Source: Deltaproteobacteria bacterium (GTDB lineage Bacteria > Myxococcota_A > Polyangia > Polyangiales > Ga0077539). Taken from it: a DNA stretch of 51,700 nt. The translations under genes were made by a program, and so were the position numbers. Shown here in pieces: positions 24,286 through 32,325 of the stretch (position 1 is its first letter; every line of letters begins with the position of its first letter). The notes under the pieces were generated by a model. That model was given only the letters and a program-made list of their open reading frames with translations. It did not search any database and was not told the DNA's origin. Location: the NCBI GenBank assembly GCA_030694465.1, contig JAUXYJ010000087.1, positions 1 through 51,700 of the forward strand, in the 5' to 3' direction.

Positions 24286-26919
24286 TCAGCGGATCCAGAG
24301 GTCGCGAAACTGCGTCCCGCCCTGGCCGTAATCGATCGTTCCGATCTCGGTCCCGAGGGTGTTCGCGCCGGGGGTCACGGTGCCTGCGCCCCACCAGCCG
24401 CGGTTGCCAAGCCGCGTGGGCGCCGCGGCCGTTCCGTAGTCTCGAAAGGTGAACCCGTTGCGCGTGTCGTCCCCGTCGGTGTTGCACGTGAAGTGGCAAT
24501 CGCCGCCGAAGATCGCGATCCGCTGGGGCAGCGACTGGTCTCGCTCACCACCAATGGTGGGGCACTGGTCGTCGCCGCAGCCCGCCGGAACAACGCCCCA
24601 GGCGCCGCCGGCCAAGAGCCACGCGCCGTAGGTGTCACCGTCGTTTTGCGCCATGAAGCGCCCGTACCAGCACGCCGCGTCGCCGGGGCTGCAGTCGTTG
24701 ATCTGAAAGAAGTTTCCGGTGTTCGAGCCCACGCCAAACTTGCGCCCCACGCGCACGTCGGTGCCCGTGATGTTGGCGTACGCGCTGTGCAAGATGTTTC
24801 CGGTGCCGCCGGGCGCGGTGATCGCGCCGAGCGTGCGGTCAAGCTGTGGCAGCAAGCGTGGGTCGCCCATGCGTCCCACCAGCGCCCAGCCGCCGCCGTC
24901 CGTGGTCTGGTCGCAATAGACCGAGTGCGCAGGCAGCGGGCCCGACCCGTCGGGATCCAGCGTGTAGACCCCGTCCGTGGTGCGCCCCGCGGCGCGTGCT
25001 TCGCGGCACGTGCGCAGGGTCATCGGGCACCAGCCAATGCTCTCGTCCGAGCCACCAAACTGCGAGCCGCCCTCGTGGTGCCAGTACCAGCGGTTGCGGT
25101 TGGGTGACACGGTAAACGAGCACATGTCGCTGAGGCTAGTGAAGGTCCCGACGACGCCCGCGGCGCCTCCGCCCGCGACGGGTGCGCGCGCGATCGTCGT
25201 GCTGTTTTGCACGTACGTGACATAGAGCGCGCCACCAAAGAACTCGGCCACGCCCCACACCGACGAGTTCTCGCAGACCGAGTGCGCCGGAAAAGCAAAC
25301 GCCCCGCGGTCCACCAACGCACCACTCGGCAGCGCGATGTCCAGCGCGCGGCCGTTGGTCAAGACCACGACCCTCCCTACGCCCGAGAAGTACCCCTGCG
25401 TGCTCGAAAAGATCGTGTCTGAGATCGTGAAGCTCGTGGACAACAAGGTCGTCGCCCCCGTCGCGCCCGTGGCGCTGTTAAGCGCAAAGAACCTGTCGAT
25501 GGTCACCGTCGTGCCGCCGAAGGTCCCGCGAAAGGGCCCCGCCGCGTTGCCAAACGCGTACACCTGCTCGGTCGCGAGGTCGCTAAAGAGCGCGTCATGG
25601 CCCGCGCCCACCGCGGTTCCGCCGGTGAGATCCGTGGCGCTAAACCGCCCCGTCGCGTTGTCCCCCGAGTAGAACACCTGCGTGCTCGACAGGGCGATCC
25701 CGCCGCGGTCATCGCCGGTCACCGCCGCGTGCTCGAGGAGCGCACACCCTGTGCCAGGGAGCGCCGGGATCTGGTAGACCGTGCCGCCGAGCGTTCCGCC
25801 GACGCAGAGCCCCGCGCTGCAGGTCTGCCCCGCGGCGCAAACGCGGCCACAGAGACCACAGTTGCTCGCGTTGGTCTGCGTGTTGACCTCGCAGCCGTTG
25901 GCCGCCATCCCGTCACAGTTGCCAAAGCCCGCGCTGCACGCGCCAATGCCACACGCCCCCGCGGTGCACGCGACGGTCGCGTTGGCCAAGGGCGCACACA
26001 CGTTGTTGCACGCGCCGCAGTGGGTGATCGTGCTGTTGGTGTTGACCTCGCAGCCGTTGGCCGGGTTGCCGTCACAGTTGCCAAAGCCCGTGTTGCACGT
26101 GCCGAGACCACAGGCCCCCGCGGTGCATGTGACGGTCGCGTTGGCGCGGGCCGCGCAGACCGTGCCACACGCGCCACAGTTTGCCGTGCTGCTGTTGGTG
26201 TTGGTCTCGCAGCCGTTGGCCGCCACGCCGTCACAGTTGCCAAAGCCCATGCCGCAGGCGCCGAGGCCACAGGTCCCGCTGGCGCAGGCTGCGGCGGCGT
26301 TGGCGGGCGCGGGGCACACAGTGTCGCACGCGCCACAGTTGGCAGTGTCGCTCGCGGTGTTCACACAGGACATCATCGCGCCCGCGGTGCAGCGCGTGTT
26401 GGGCGCGGGACAGTCGATGCGACACTCGCCCGTGACGCACATCTGGCCCATGGCGCAGGCGGTCCCGCAGGCGCCGCAGTTCATCGAGTCCGTCGCCGTG
26501 TCAATGCACGCCCCAGCGCACGCGGTGCGTCCCACCGGGCAACCACAGGTGCCGTCGGTGCAGACCTGCCCAGCGGCGCACGCGGTGCTGCACGCCCCGC
26601 AGTTGGTGGGGTCTACTGTGGTGTCAAGGCACACGCCGTTGCACGCCATGAGCCCCACAGGGCACAGGAGCCCCGCCTCGGCGCCAGCTTCGGGGCCTGC
26701 TTCGGGGGGCGTGGGGACGTCGATGGGCGTGGGGACGTCGATGGGCGTAGGGACATCCATGGGCGCGGGGACATCGATGGGTAGAACGGTGACGTCCTGA
26801 GCGTCCGGTGCCACAGAGGTGTCTCTGCGAGCGTCGCCGGCGTCGGTGCCGCTTTGGGGGGTTCCGCACGCGGCGACGAGGGTCGCGGCGGCAAAAAGAG
26901 GAGCCTTGCGTAATGCCAT
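24286..26919 (-). CDS. Cys-rich lipoprotein with fibrinogen-like C-terminal domain
   Basis: This 877-residue surface protein has a lipobox (ATLVAAC, Cys18), then a linker with repeated DVPTPI. About six Cys-rich repeats follow (residues about 70-350), several of the type CGACGTVC...CGLGTCNTGFGNCDG then ANGCEVNTN. A beta-rich middle (about 360-630) may be a propeller-like fold. The C-terminus (about 635-877) matches the start of a fibrinogen-related domain: CREARAAG, DGVYTLDPDGSGPLPAHSVY and CDQTTDGGGW. Fibrinogen domains bind sugars or acetylated groups in animals; here a surface lectin or adhesin role is inferred. The start at 26919 was chosen for the signal peptide. Confidence 0.85.
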   Translation of the reverse strand: MALRKAPLFAAATLVAACGTPQSGTDAGDARRDTSVAPDAQDVTVLPIDVPAPMDVPTPIDVPTPIDVPTPPEAGPEAGAEAGLLCPVGLMACNGVCLDTTVDPTNCGACSTACAAGQVCTDGTCGCPVGRTACAGACIDTATDSMNCGACGTACAMGQMCVTGECRIDCPAPNTRCTAGAMMSCVNTASDTANCGACDTVCPAPANAAAACASGTCGLGACGMGFGNCDGVAANGCETNTNSSTANCGACGTVCAARANATVTCTAGACGLGTCNTGFGNCDGNPANGCEVNTNSTITHCGACNNVCAPLANATVACTAGACGIGACSAGFGNCDGMAANGCEVNTQTNASNCGLCGRVCAAGQTCSAGLCVGGTLGGTVYQIPALPGTGCALLEHAAVTGDDRGGIALSSTQVFYSGDNATGRFSATDLTGGTAVGAGHDALFSDLATEQVYAFGNAAGPFRGTFGGTTVTIDRFFALNSATGATGATTLLSTSFTISDTIFSSTQGYFSGVGRVVVLTNGRALDIALPSGALVDRGAFAFPAHSVCENSSVWGVAEFFGGALYVTYVQNSTTIARAPVAGGGAAGVVGTFTSLSDMCSFTVSPNRNRWYWHHEGGSQFGGSDESIGWCPMTLRTCREARAAGRTTDGVYTLDPDGSGPLPAHSVYCDQTTDGGGWALVGRMGDPRLLPQLDRTLGAITAPGGTGNILHSAYANITGTDVRVGRKFGVGSNTGNFFQINDCSPGDAACWYGRFMAQNDGDTYGAWLLAGGAWGVVPAGCGDDQCPTIGGERDQSLPQRIAIFGGDCHFTCNTDGDDTRNGFTFRDYGTAAAPTRLGNRGWWGAGTVTPGANTLGTEIGTIDYGQGGTQFRDLWIR

Positions 26920-27067
26920 GCGCGTTGCCTTTAAAGAATCGTTAGGTGTGTGGGGGTCGCAAGAGCGCTTGAGTTCGCGCCGCTCACAACGTCCCACGAT
27001 ACACGAACGCAGAGAATCCACCTGCGCTGCGATCACCCCAGCGTCACGCACGATCCTGCGGCGTGGA

Positions 27068-27273
27068 CCGCGACACGCAGAGCCGTCCGCGACAGACCGA
27101 GCGCCCTCCGCGACACCGAAGTGCCCTTGCGCGACACCGGGTGGCCCGTGCGCGACACCGAAGCCCTCGTCCGCGACACCGAAGTGCCCGTCCGCGACAC
27201 GCCCGGGGCCCTCCGCGACACCGAAGCGCCCGTGCGCGACACGCACGCGCGTCTGCGACACGCGCTGGGCGCA
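27068..27273. repeat. 21-bp tandem repeat array in the 453-bp gap 26920-27372
   Basis: About ten units begin with (C/G)CGCGACAC, most continuing CGAAG then GCCCGT. The seven inner units from 27087 to 27233 keep an exact 21-bp period, and the two outermost steps are 19 bp. The gap lies between the divergent fibrinogen-like lipoprotein gene (start 26919) and the helical protein gene (start 27373). The rest of the gap shows no gene or RNA I can name. Because 21 is a multiple of three, the array is open in several frames (RDTEVPV or VSRTGTS heptads), so apparent N-terminal extensions of both genes through it are probably artefacts. There are no unique spacers, so it is not a CRISPR array. Confidence 0.85.
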
Positions 27274-27372
27274 CAAAACGTGGACGGGGGCGCTTCTCAG
27301 CGCGCGCGGGTTGTGGTGCGATCGCGGGCAAGCCGGGGCCATGGGAGGCCCCTGCGGGGAGCGAACAGAGCC

Positions 27373-28236
27373 ATGAAAGAGCGTAAGAGCGCCGCCGCGA
27401 AGAGCCCGTCGGCAGCGAAGGTCAAGAGTGTCAAGAGTGTCAAGAGCGCACGCGAGCCCTGGGCCGGCGACGTGGACAAGCTCATCGCGGGCGAGCGCGG
27501 GGGCACGGTGACGCTGGGGGTGCCGCTCGCGGTGTTTTTGGGCGAGTGCATGGATTGCGTGCGATTTATCAGGCAGTACTGGGAGCCCAGCGCACGCGGC
27601 GCGCCGCGGCCGGGGCTTGTGAGCGCGCAGAAGCCCGGCGACGGGCCCGCGTCGTTTAACTTAGACACCGCGGACATCTTGCACTTGTTGCACAGCGCGG
27701 TCCTGGGCGCGCAGCACAGCTACCTCTTGGCGACGACGGCCAAGAAGAACGCGAGCAAGCTCCTCGCGTCCGCCGCCACGCTGTTAGACGACCTGAGCGC
27801 CGCGCTTGAGTGGCACTTTGACGACGGCGTCGAAGACGACCGCGACGCGCAGCTCGGAGCCCTCCGCGCGCACCACCCCACGCACGGCACCATCGACCAG
27901 GTCGCCGCCGCCCTTGAGAGCTACGCCGCGCTCGCCGAAAAGTACGCCGACGAGCTCGACGGGACGCTCGGGTTTGAGCGCGCGTTCATCGACGAGGCGC
28001 GCAAGGTCGCCAAGCAGCTCTTGTCCATCAACCACGCGATGGAGTCCAACCCCGCGGCCGCCTCGGCGCTCGTACGACGCAACAAGCTGCTCGTCGCGAT
28101 GCATGCGCGCATGCTGCGGACGCGCAAGGCCGCGAGCTTGGTCTTTCGCGCGCACCCCGCGATCGCGCGAATCGTGACCAGCGCGTACCAGCGGCGCGCA
28201 CGGACCGCAGCGCGACGCAGCGTAGCCCCCGCGTAG
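27373..28236 (+). CDS. Hypothetical helical cytoplasmic protein
   Basis: This 287-residue protein starts MKERKSAAAKSPSAAKVKS with a basic, Lys/Ser-rich tail including VKSVKSVKS. A mostly helical body follows (EWHFDDGVEDD, YADELDGTLGFERAFIDEARK) and an Arg-rich C-terminus (YQRRARTAARRS). There is no signal, membrane segment or recognised domain. Basic termini could mean nucleic acid or envelope binding, but this is only suggestive. The ATG at 27373 follows a GGGGAG. The frame is open further upstream through the 21-bp array. It is convergent with the Stig1-repeat lipoprotein gene. Confidence 0.65.
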   Translation: MKERKSAAAKSPSAAKVKSVKSVKSAREPWAGDVDKLIAGERGGTVTLGVPLAVFLGECMDCVRFIRQYWEPSARGAPRPGLVSAQKPGDGPASFNLDTADILHLLHSAVLGAQHSYLLATTAKKNASKLLASAATLLDDLSAALEWHFDDGVEDDRDAQLGALRAHHPTHGTIDQVAAALESYAALAEKYADELDGTLGFERAFIDEARKVAKQLLSINHAMESNPAAASALVRRNKLLVAMHARMLRTRKAASLVFRAHPAIARIVTSAYQRRARTAARRSVAPA

Positions 28237-28247
28237 AGCGCGCTCGC

Positions 28248-29939
28248 TCAGTTGTTGGGGGCGCCGTTGCAGATCCAGCGACGGATGGTGTCGATGTCAG
28301 CTGCAGAGAGCGTTCCGCCGATGGGCATCATGCTTCCGCCGCAAAGGCTGGTGCCGAGCAGCTTGTGCAGGAGGTAGCTGTTGGCGGGGTCTCCGGGTCG
28401 CACAAACATGCGGCGGTCCGGGCACGACGTCGCGACGTTGACCAGGGCCATGTACGAGAGCGAGGCCGAGCCCAGCGCGAGGCCCGCCGAGGGGCGCATG
28501 CCGCCGTGGCACCCCGTGGTGCAGCTCGCGTTAAAAATGGGCTGCACCTGCGTCGCAAAGCTCGGGGTCGCGCCACACCCACTGCACGCGCCCGCGATGC
28601 ACATCTGGCCCATGGCGCACGCGCGACCGCACGCGCCGCAGTTCGTGGCGCTCGTCGTAGTGTCTACGCATGCCCCAGCGCAGAGCGTCTGCCCTGGGCC
28701 GCAGGTCGTGGTGCATGTGCCCATCACGCACGACTGCCCTGAACCGCACGCGCGGCCGCACGCGCCGCAGTTCGTGGCGCTCGTCGTAGTGTCTACGCAT
28801 GCCCCAGCGCAGAGCGTCTGCCCTGGGCCGCACGTCGTGGTGCATGTGCCCATCACACACGACTGCCCCGCGGCGCACGCGCGACCGCACGCGCCGCAGT
28901 TGGCCGCGTCAGTGACAGTGTTGACGCAGCTCGTGCCACAGAGTGTGCTGCCCGCGCTACAGCCGCAGACGCCGCCCGCGCATGCTGAGCCCGCAGGGCA
29001 GACCCTGCCACACGCGCCACAGTTGCTGCTGTCCGTGCTGACGTTGGTGCAGCTCGCACCGCAGAGCATGCTCCCTGCTGCGCAACCGCAGACGCCGCCC
29101 GCGCACGACTGGCCCGCGGTGCACGCGCGACCGCACGCGCCGCAGTTGAGCGGGTCTGTCGCGGTGGTCACGCAGGAGCCACCGCAGTTGCTCTGTCCCA
29201 TGGGGCACGCGCCGCGCACGCACGCGCCCGCGCTGCACACAAAGCCCATGCCGCACGCGTTGCCACAAGCGCCGCAGTGGCTCGCGTCGCTCTGGAGGCT
29301 GACGCAGCTTGTCCCGCACGCAGAGAGCCCTGCCATGCACGCACAGGTTCCTGCGCTGCACGTTGAGCCGGCCGCACACGCGCGTCCACACGCGCCACAG
29401 TGGCTGTTGTCCGAGCGCACATCGATGCAACGACCCGCGCACGACAGTTGGCCTGGGGCGCAGACGCACGCGCCCGCAGTACAGAGCGTCCCGCCAACGC
29501 AGGTCGCGCCGCATGCGCCGCAGTGGCTGTTGTTGCGGGTGGTGTCTACACATGCGCCCGCGCAGAGCCGCTGGCCCATCGCGCACACTGTCGAACACGC
29601 GCCCATCATGCAGGACTGCCCCATGGCGCACGCGGTGCCACACGCGCCGCAGTGGGCTGGGTCGGTGCTCGTGTTGACACACGCGCCGCTGCACAACTGC
29701 TGGCCCATGGCGCAGGTGATCGCGGTGTCGCTTGAGGTGTCGCGGCTCGCGTCGAGCACGTCGTCGGCGTCTGCGGCGGCGTCGAGGCCAGGGTCAGTGC
29801 CGGCGTCCATCGCGGCGTCCATCGCGGCGCTGTCGCTCGGGCTCATCGCGTCGGCGCCAGCCTCGCTGGCGGGGGTTGGGGGAGTGGCACACGCGGCGAG
29901 CGCGAGGGCCAGGACGAAGAGCGAAGACAAGCGTTGCAT
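28248..29939 (-). CDS. Stig1-like Cys-repeat lipoprotein with cytochrome-c-like C-terminus
   Basis: This 563-residue protein has a lipobox signal (MQRLSSLFVLALALAAC), an Ala/Asp linker and about ten Cys-rich repeats of 36-43 residues. The pattern is CxxGQxLCxGxCVDTxTDxxxCGACGRACxxGQxC, as in Stig1-type domains. Two neighbouring units are almost identical, reflecting a 129-bp tandem duplication. The last 110 residues resemble the small cytochrome-c-like domain of planctomycete/myxobacterial proteins. They contain VQPIFNASCTTGCHGG with a C-x3-C-H motif instead of CxxCH, then RPGDPANSYLLHKL and SMMPIGG, then SAADIDTIRRWICNGA. Heme attachment is plausible but unproven. It is probably a surface protein. 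Confidence 0.85.
   Translation of the reverse strand: MQRLSSLFVLALALAACATPPTPASEAGADAMSPSDSAAMDAAMDAGTDPGLDAAADADDVLDASRDTSSDTAITCAMGQQLCSGACVNTSTDPAHCGACGTACAMGQSCMMGACSTVCAMGQRLCAGACVDTTRNNSHCGACGATCVGGTLCTAGACVCAPGQLSCAGRCIDVRSDNSHCGACGRACAAGSTCSAGTCACMAGLSACGTSCVSLQSDASHCGACGNACGMGFVCSAGACVRGACPMGQSNCGGSCVTTATDPLNCGACGRACTAGQSCAGGVCGCAAGSMLCGASCTNVSTDSSNCGACGRVCPAGSACAGGVCGCSAGSTLCGTSCVNTVTDAANCGACGRACAAGQSCVMGTCTTTCGPGQTLCAGACVDTTTSATNCGACGRACGSGQSCVMGTCTTTCGPGQTLCAGACVDTTTSATNCGACGRACAMGQMCIAGACSGCGATPSFATQVQPIFNASCTTGCHGGMRPSAGLALGSASLSYMALVNVATSCPDRRMFVRPGDPANSYLLHKLLGTSLCGGSMMPIGGTLSAADIDTIRRWICNGAPNN
28620..28877 (-). repeat. 129-bp tandem duplication inside the Stig1-like gene
   Basis: Two consecutive 129-bp blocks (about 28620-28748 and 28749-28877) are nearly identical, and 129 bp equals 43 codons. 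Each encodes a CVMGTCTTTCGPGQTLC plus CGACGRAC unit. Other repeats in the gene have diverged, so this is the youngest duplication and a likely site of repeat-number change. Confidence 0.8.
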
Positions 29940-30073
29940 GCGTCGAGCGTACCGTGGGCGGTGCGTTTGTGCTGAGATTGATCAGGCGAATGGCGAATGT
30001 GTGCGCGGATGTAGGGCGGGCCCAGCGCAAAAATGCCGCAACGCGACATCGAAGAGAGTAGAGTGTCTGGGAT

Positions 30074-30487
30074 ATGTCCGTTGCCGGAACAAAGACCATC
30101 CGAGTGGTCGCAGCCATGGTCGAGCGCTCAGGGCGCTATCTCATTACGCAGCGGAGGCCGACGGCGGTGCTGGCGTTGATGTGGGAGTTTCCCGGGGGGC
30201 GCGTTGAAGTGGGCGAGAGCGACGCCGAGGCGCTGCGGCGCGAGATGCAGCACCGGCTGGGCGTAAGTGTTGAAGTCGGCTCGTTGATTTCGAGCGTGTC
30301 GCACCCGTACGAGCACTACACGGTCGAGCTGCAATTGTACGAGTGCAAGGTGCTCACCGAAGAGTGCCGCGCGGTGAATGTGCACGCGTTTCGCTGGGTC
30401 GCGAGCGACGAGTTTGATCAGTACCCGTTTACGCCCGCGGACGAAGTGTCGATGTCGAAGCTCTTGGGGATGACAGTCCCAAGCTGA
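30074..30487 (+). CDS. Nudix hydrolase-like protein with altered Nudix box
   Basis: This 137-residue Nudix-fold protein resembles the MutT/8-oxo-dGTP group (MWEFPGGRVEVGE). The Nudix box is GX5EX7REUXEEXGU. Here Gly42, Glu48 and Arg56-Glu57 are present, but the two metal-binding glutamates are His60 and Arg61 (REMQHRLGV). Classical Mg-dependent pyrophosphohydrolysis may be weak or lost, or another residue may serve. The rest of the fold is intact, including the C-terminal RWVASDEFDQYPF. It is followed after 34 bp by the zinc-ribbon membrane protein gene on the same strand. Confidence 0.85.
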   Translation: MSVAGTKTIRVVAAMVERSGRYLITQRRPTAVLALMWEFPGGRVEVGESDAEALRREMQHRLGVSVEVGSLISSVSHPYEHYTVELQLYECKVLTEECRAVNVHAFRWVASDEFDQYPFTPADEVSMSKLLGMTVPS

Positions 30488-30521
30488 CCCGCACGGCAAA
30501 GCGTGCATACTGGCGCTCGAG

Positions 30522-31337
30522 ATGGCCCACGCGTGTCAGGTCTGTAGCTTTTATCCCGTGCCCGATGGCGAGGGCGTGGCGTGCTCGCACTGCCACCGGC
30601 GCCAGTACGGGACCACCTGCCCACACTGCAAGCAGCAAGCGCCCACGCGCGTGAGGGACTTTAGGGTCTTTTGCACCGCGTGCGACCACGAGCGGGGCCC
30701 CCTGTCGGGCGGCATCACCATGCCCCTGGACATGGTCGGAAAGCCCAGCCAATACGGCGGGATCGCCGCCAAGGTCATCGGCACGATTGTGCTCTTGATC
30801 TCGCTCGCGATCGTCGCGCTCACGGCCACCGCCGCGGTCGCGTGGTCGAGCGCCATCTTGGGGACGCTCGCGTTTTTGCTCGCGCTTGTGGGCGGGACCG
30901 CGAGCACGCTCTTGCTGCGTGGCGGGGCCAAGCTGCAGAAGCAAGGGGTCACCGCCGAGCGCACGGCGCGCGAGCAGTCGCTCACGGCGGCGGCGCGCAA
31001 CCGGGGCGGGTTGATCACGGTCAACGAGGCGGCGAAGGTGCTCAATGTTCCGCCGGCCGAGGCAGACGCGCTGCTCACCGAGCTCGCGCGGGAGGGCACT
31101 CGGGTGCACGTCGAGGTCGACGGGCAGGGGGTGCTGCAGTTTGTCTTTCACGAGGCCGCCCCGGTGCACGTGGCGCCGAGCATGGGCCCCCAGGTGACAG
31201 GGGTGCGCGTGGCGACTGACGGCGCTCAAACGAGCCCCCCGAGCGCGGCAGACCCGGTCGAGGCCGCACGCGCGCGGGTCGATCGCGAGTTCGAGGCGCT
31301 CAAACAGACGCGCGCCGCACGCGAAGACAAGAGCTAA
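30522..31337 (+). CDS. Zinc-ribbon membrane protein with winged-helix-like segment
   Basis: This 271-residue protein has an N-terminal cluster of four CxxC/CxxH zinc-ribbon knuckles (CQVCSF, CSHCHRR, CPHCKQQ, CTACDHE; residues 5-58). Two hydrophobic helices follow (about 87-130; IGTIVLLISLAIVALTATAA and ILGTLAFLLALVGGT). Then comes a small domain that looks like a winged helix (LITVNEAAKVLNVPPAEADALLTELARE, about 165-195). The acidic, Arg-rich C-terminus may be a coiled coil. It could be a membrane-linked regulator. It is followed by a 20-bp perfect palindrome. Confidence 0.7.
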   Translation: MAHACQVCSFYPVPDGEGVACSHCHRRQYGTTCPHCKQQAPTRVRDFRVFCTACDHERGPLSGGITMPLDMVGKPSQYGGIAAKVIGTIVLLISLAIVALTATAAVAWSSAILGTLAFLLALVGGTASTLLLRGGAKLQKQGVTAERTAREQSLTAAARNRGGLITVNEAAKVLNVPPAEADALLTELAREGTRVHVEVDGQGVLQFVFHEAAPVHVAPSMGPQVTGVRVATDGAQTSPPSAADPVEAARARVDREFEALKQTRAAREDKS

Positions 31338-31345
31338 GCGAGCCC

Positions 31346-31365
31346 ACCCGGCGACGTCGCCGGGT
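31346..31365. repeat. 20-bp perfect palindrome, copy 1
   Basis: ACCCGGCGACGTCGCCGGGT starts 8 bp after the stop of the zinc-ribbon gene. It is its own reverse complement over 20 bp. As RNA it would give an 8-bp stem with an ACGU tetraloop. An identical copy follows the TetR gene (32881-32900) and a 16-bp core lies at 34288-34303. Its position just after stop codons fits a terminator or an mRNA-stabilising REP-like element, though no U-tract follows. Confidence 0.8.
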
Positions 31366-31437
31366 AAGCGGGGATTGGGGAGGGGTCTTTGGGGTGACTG
31401 GGCACTCGCGCGAGCAGTAGCGCGATCACGTCGGGGC

Positions 31438-31474
31438 TTGATCTCAAAAAAACATACCCTATGGTATGCTCATG
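31438..31474 (+). promoter_or_regulatory. Candidate leaderless promoter with overlapping TetR-type operator
   Basis: TTGATC (31438-31443), a 16-bp spacer and TATGGT (31460-31465) look like a sigma-70-type promoter whose start point would fall at or next to the ATG at 31472, implying a leaderless message. Overlapping the -10 is an inverted repeat, CATACC-CTAT-GGTATG (31453-31468), a good size for a TetR-family dimer. The second gene of this operon encodes a TetR-like regulator, so autoregulation is the simplest reading. The region is strikingly A/T-rich for this genome. Confidence 0.45.
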
Positions 31475-32299
31475 AATATTGCTCTTGGACTCGCAGGTAC
31501 GCTCTGGCTCTTCACCGCGGGCTTGCACGCCGTCGCGGGGGGCCGCGAGGTGTTGCGCCCTGTGCTCGTGGCGCCTTTAGACCCTCTCGCGCGTGGGGTG
31601 AGCGAGGTCGCGTGGCACTTGCTCACATGGCAGTTCGCGGGGTTCGGCGTCGCCGGGCTCATCACGAGCACGCTGCCGAGCGCGCAGCCAGCGTACGCGT
31701 GGCTCTCGGGAGCGTCTGCGGTGGGGTTTGCTTCGCTCTTTCTTGGGTTTGGAGCGCTGCGCTTTCGCAGCATCTTGCGTATGCCCCAGTGGATACTCTT
31801 TGTGCCCATCGCGGGGCTCTCCCTTGCGAGAGAGCTGCACCAGAGGCTCACGCTGGGGGCGGTCGGGCACGTCGCGGGGATCGGCGCCGCAGGGATCCTC
31901 TTGGGGCTCTCGGCGCTGCACGTCGCGTGGGCGCGAGGCAGCACTTATCCAGCGAAATCACACACAGAGTTAGCACGACTGGTCGTGGGCGAGGGGCTCG
32001 GGGACACGGCCATGCCGCGCGCGCTCGCGACGTGGGCCGTGGCGATCGCCCTCGCGCTGTCTGCGGCAGGGCTGCTCGCGCTGGGAGCTTCTGGCACGCC
32101 CCCTACGCTCACGCCCACGCTGCGCTTGGCCGCCGCGCTGATGGCCCTCGTGTTTGCATTGCGCGGGGTCGGAGGCTTCTTCGAAGTGCATGTGCGGCCG
32201 GCCATCCGCGGCACCCCGTACATGCGCTGGAGCCGCTTGCTCTACTCGCCGATCGCGCTCGGGCTCGCGCTGCTCATTGGACTCCGCGCGGGGTTGTAG
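31472..32299 (+). CDS. Multi-pass membrane protein (DUF3995-like)
   Basis: This protein of about 275 residues has seven or eight hydrophobic helices. The C-terminal half resembles DUF3995 proteins (LATWAVAIALALSAAGLLAL, then VGGFFEVHVRPAIRGTPYMR with RLLYSPIALGLALL). The N-terminal half seems to be a related module (GLHAVAGGREVLRPVLV). The function is unknown. ATG 31472 (MNIALGL) is preferred to ATG 31466 because the operator-like repeat covers the latter. The TetR-family gene follows after 26 bp, so this is probably its main target. Confidence 0.72.
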   Translation: MNIALGLAGTLWLFTAGLHAVAGGREVLRPVLVAPLDPLARGVSEVAWHLLTWQFAGFGVAGLITSTLPSAQPAYAWLSGASAVGFASLFLGFGALRFRSILRMPQWILFVPIAGLSLARELHQRLTLGAVGHVAGIGAAGILLGLSALHVAWARGSTYPAKSHTELARLVVGEGLGDTAMPRALATWAVAIALALSAAGLLALGASGTPPTLTPTLRLAAALMALVFALRGVGGFFEVHVRPAIRGTPYMRWSRLLYSPIALGLALLIGLRAGL

Positions 32300-32325
32300 G
32301 GCAATGCTCGGTGCACCCAAGAGCG

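Noticed and set aside
27068..27273. CRISPR array
   Set aside because: Units are contiguous with no unique spacers, and there are no cas genes.
26950..27372. N-terminal extension of the 27373 gene through the 21-bp array
   Set aside because: The frame is open only because the repeat is a multiple of three; the opposite strand is open as well, and composition becomes protein-like at 27373.
31375..32325. In-frame upstream extension of the TetR gene (498-residue reading)
   Set aside because: It overlaps the membrane protein gene in another frame; the TetR fold starts at ATG 32326.
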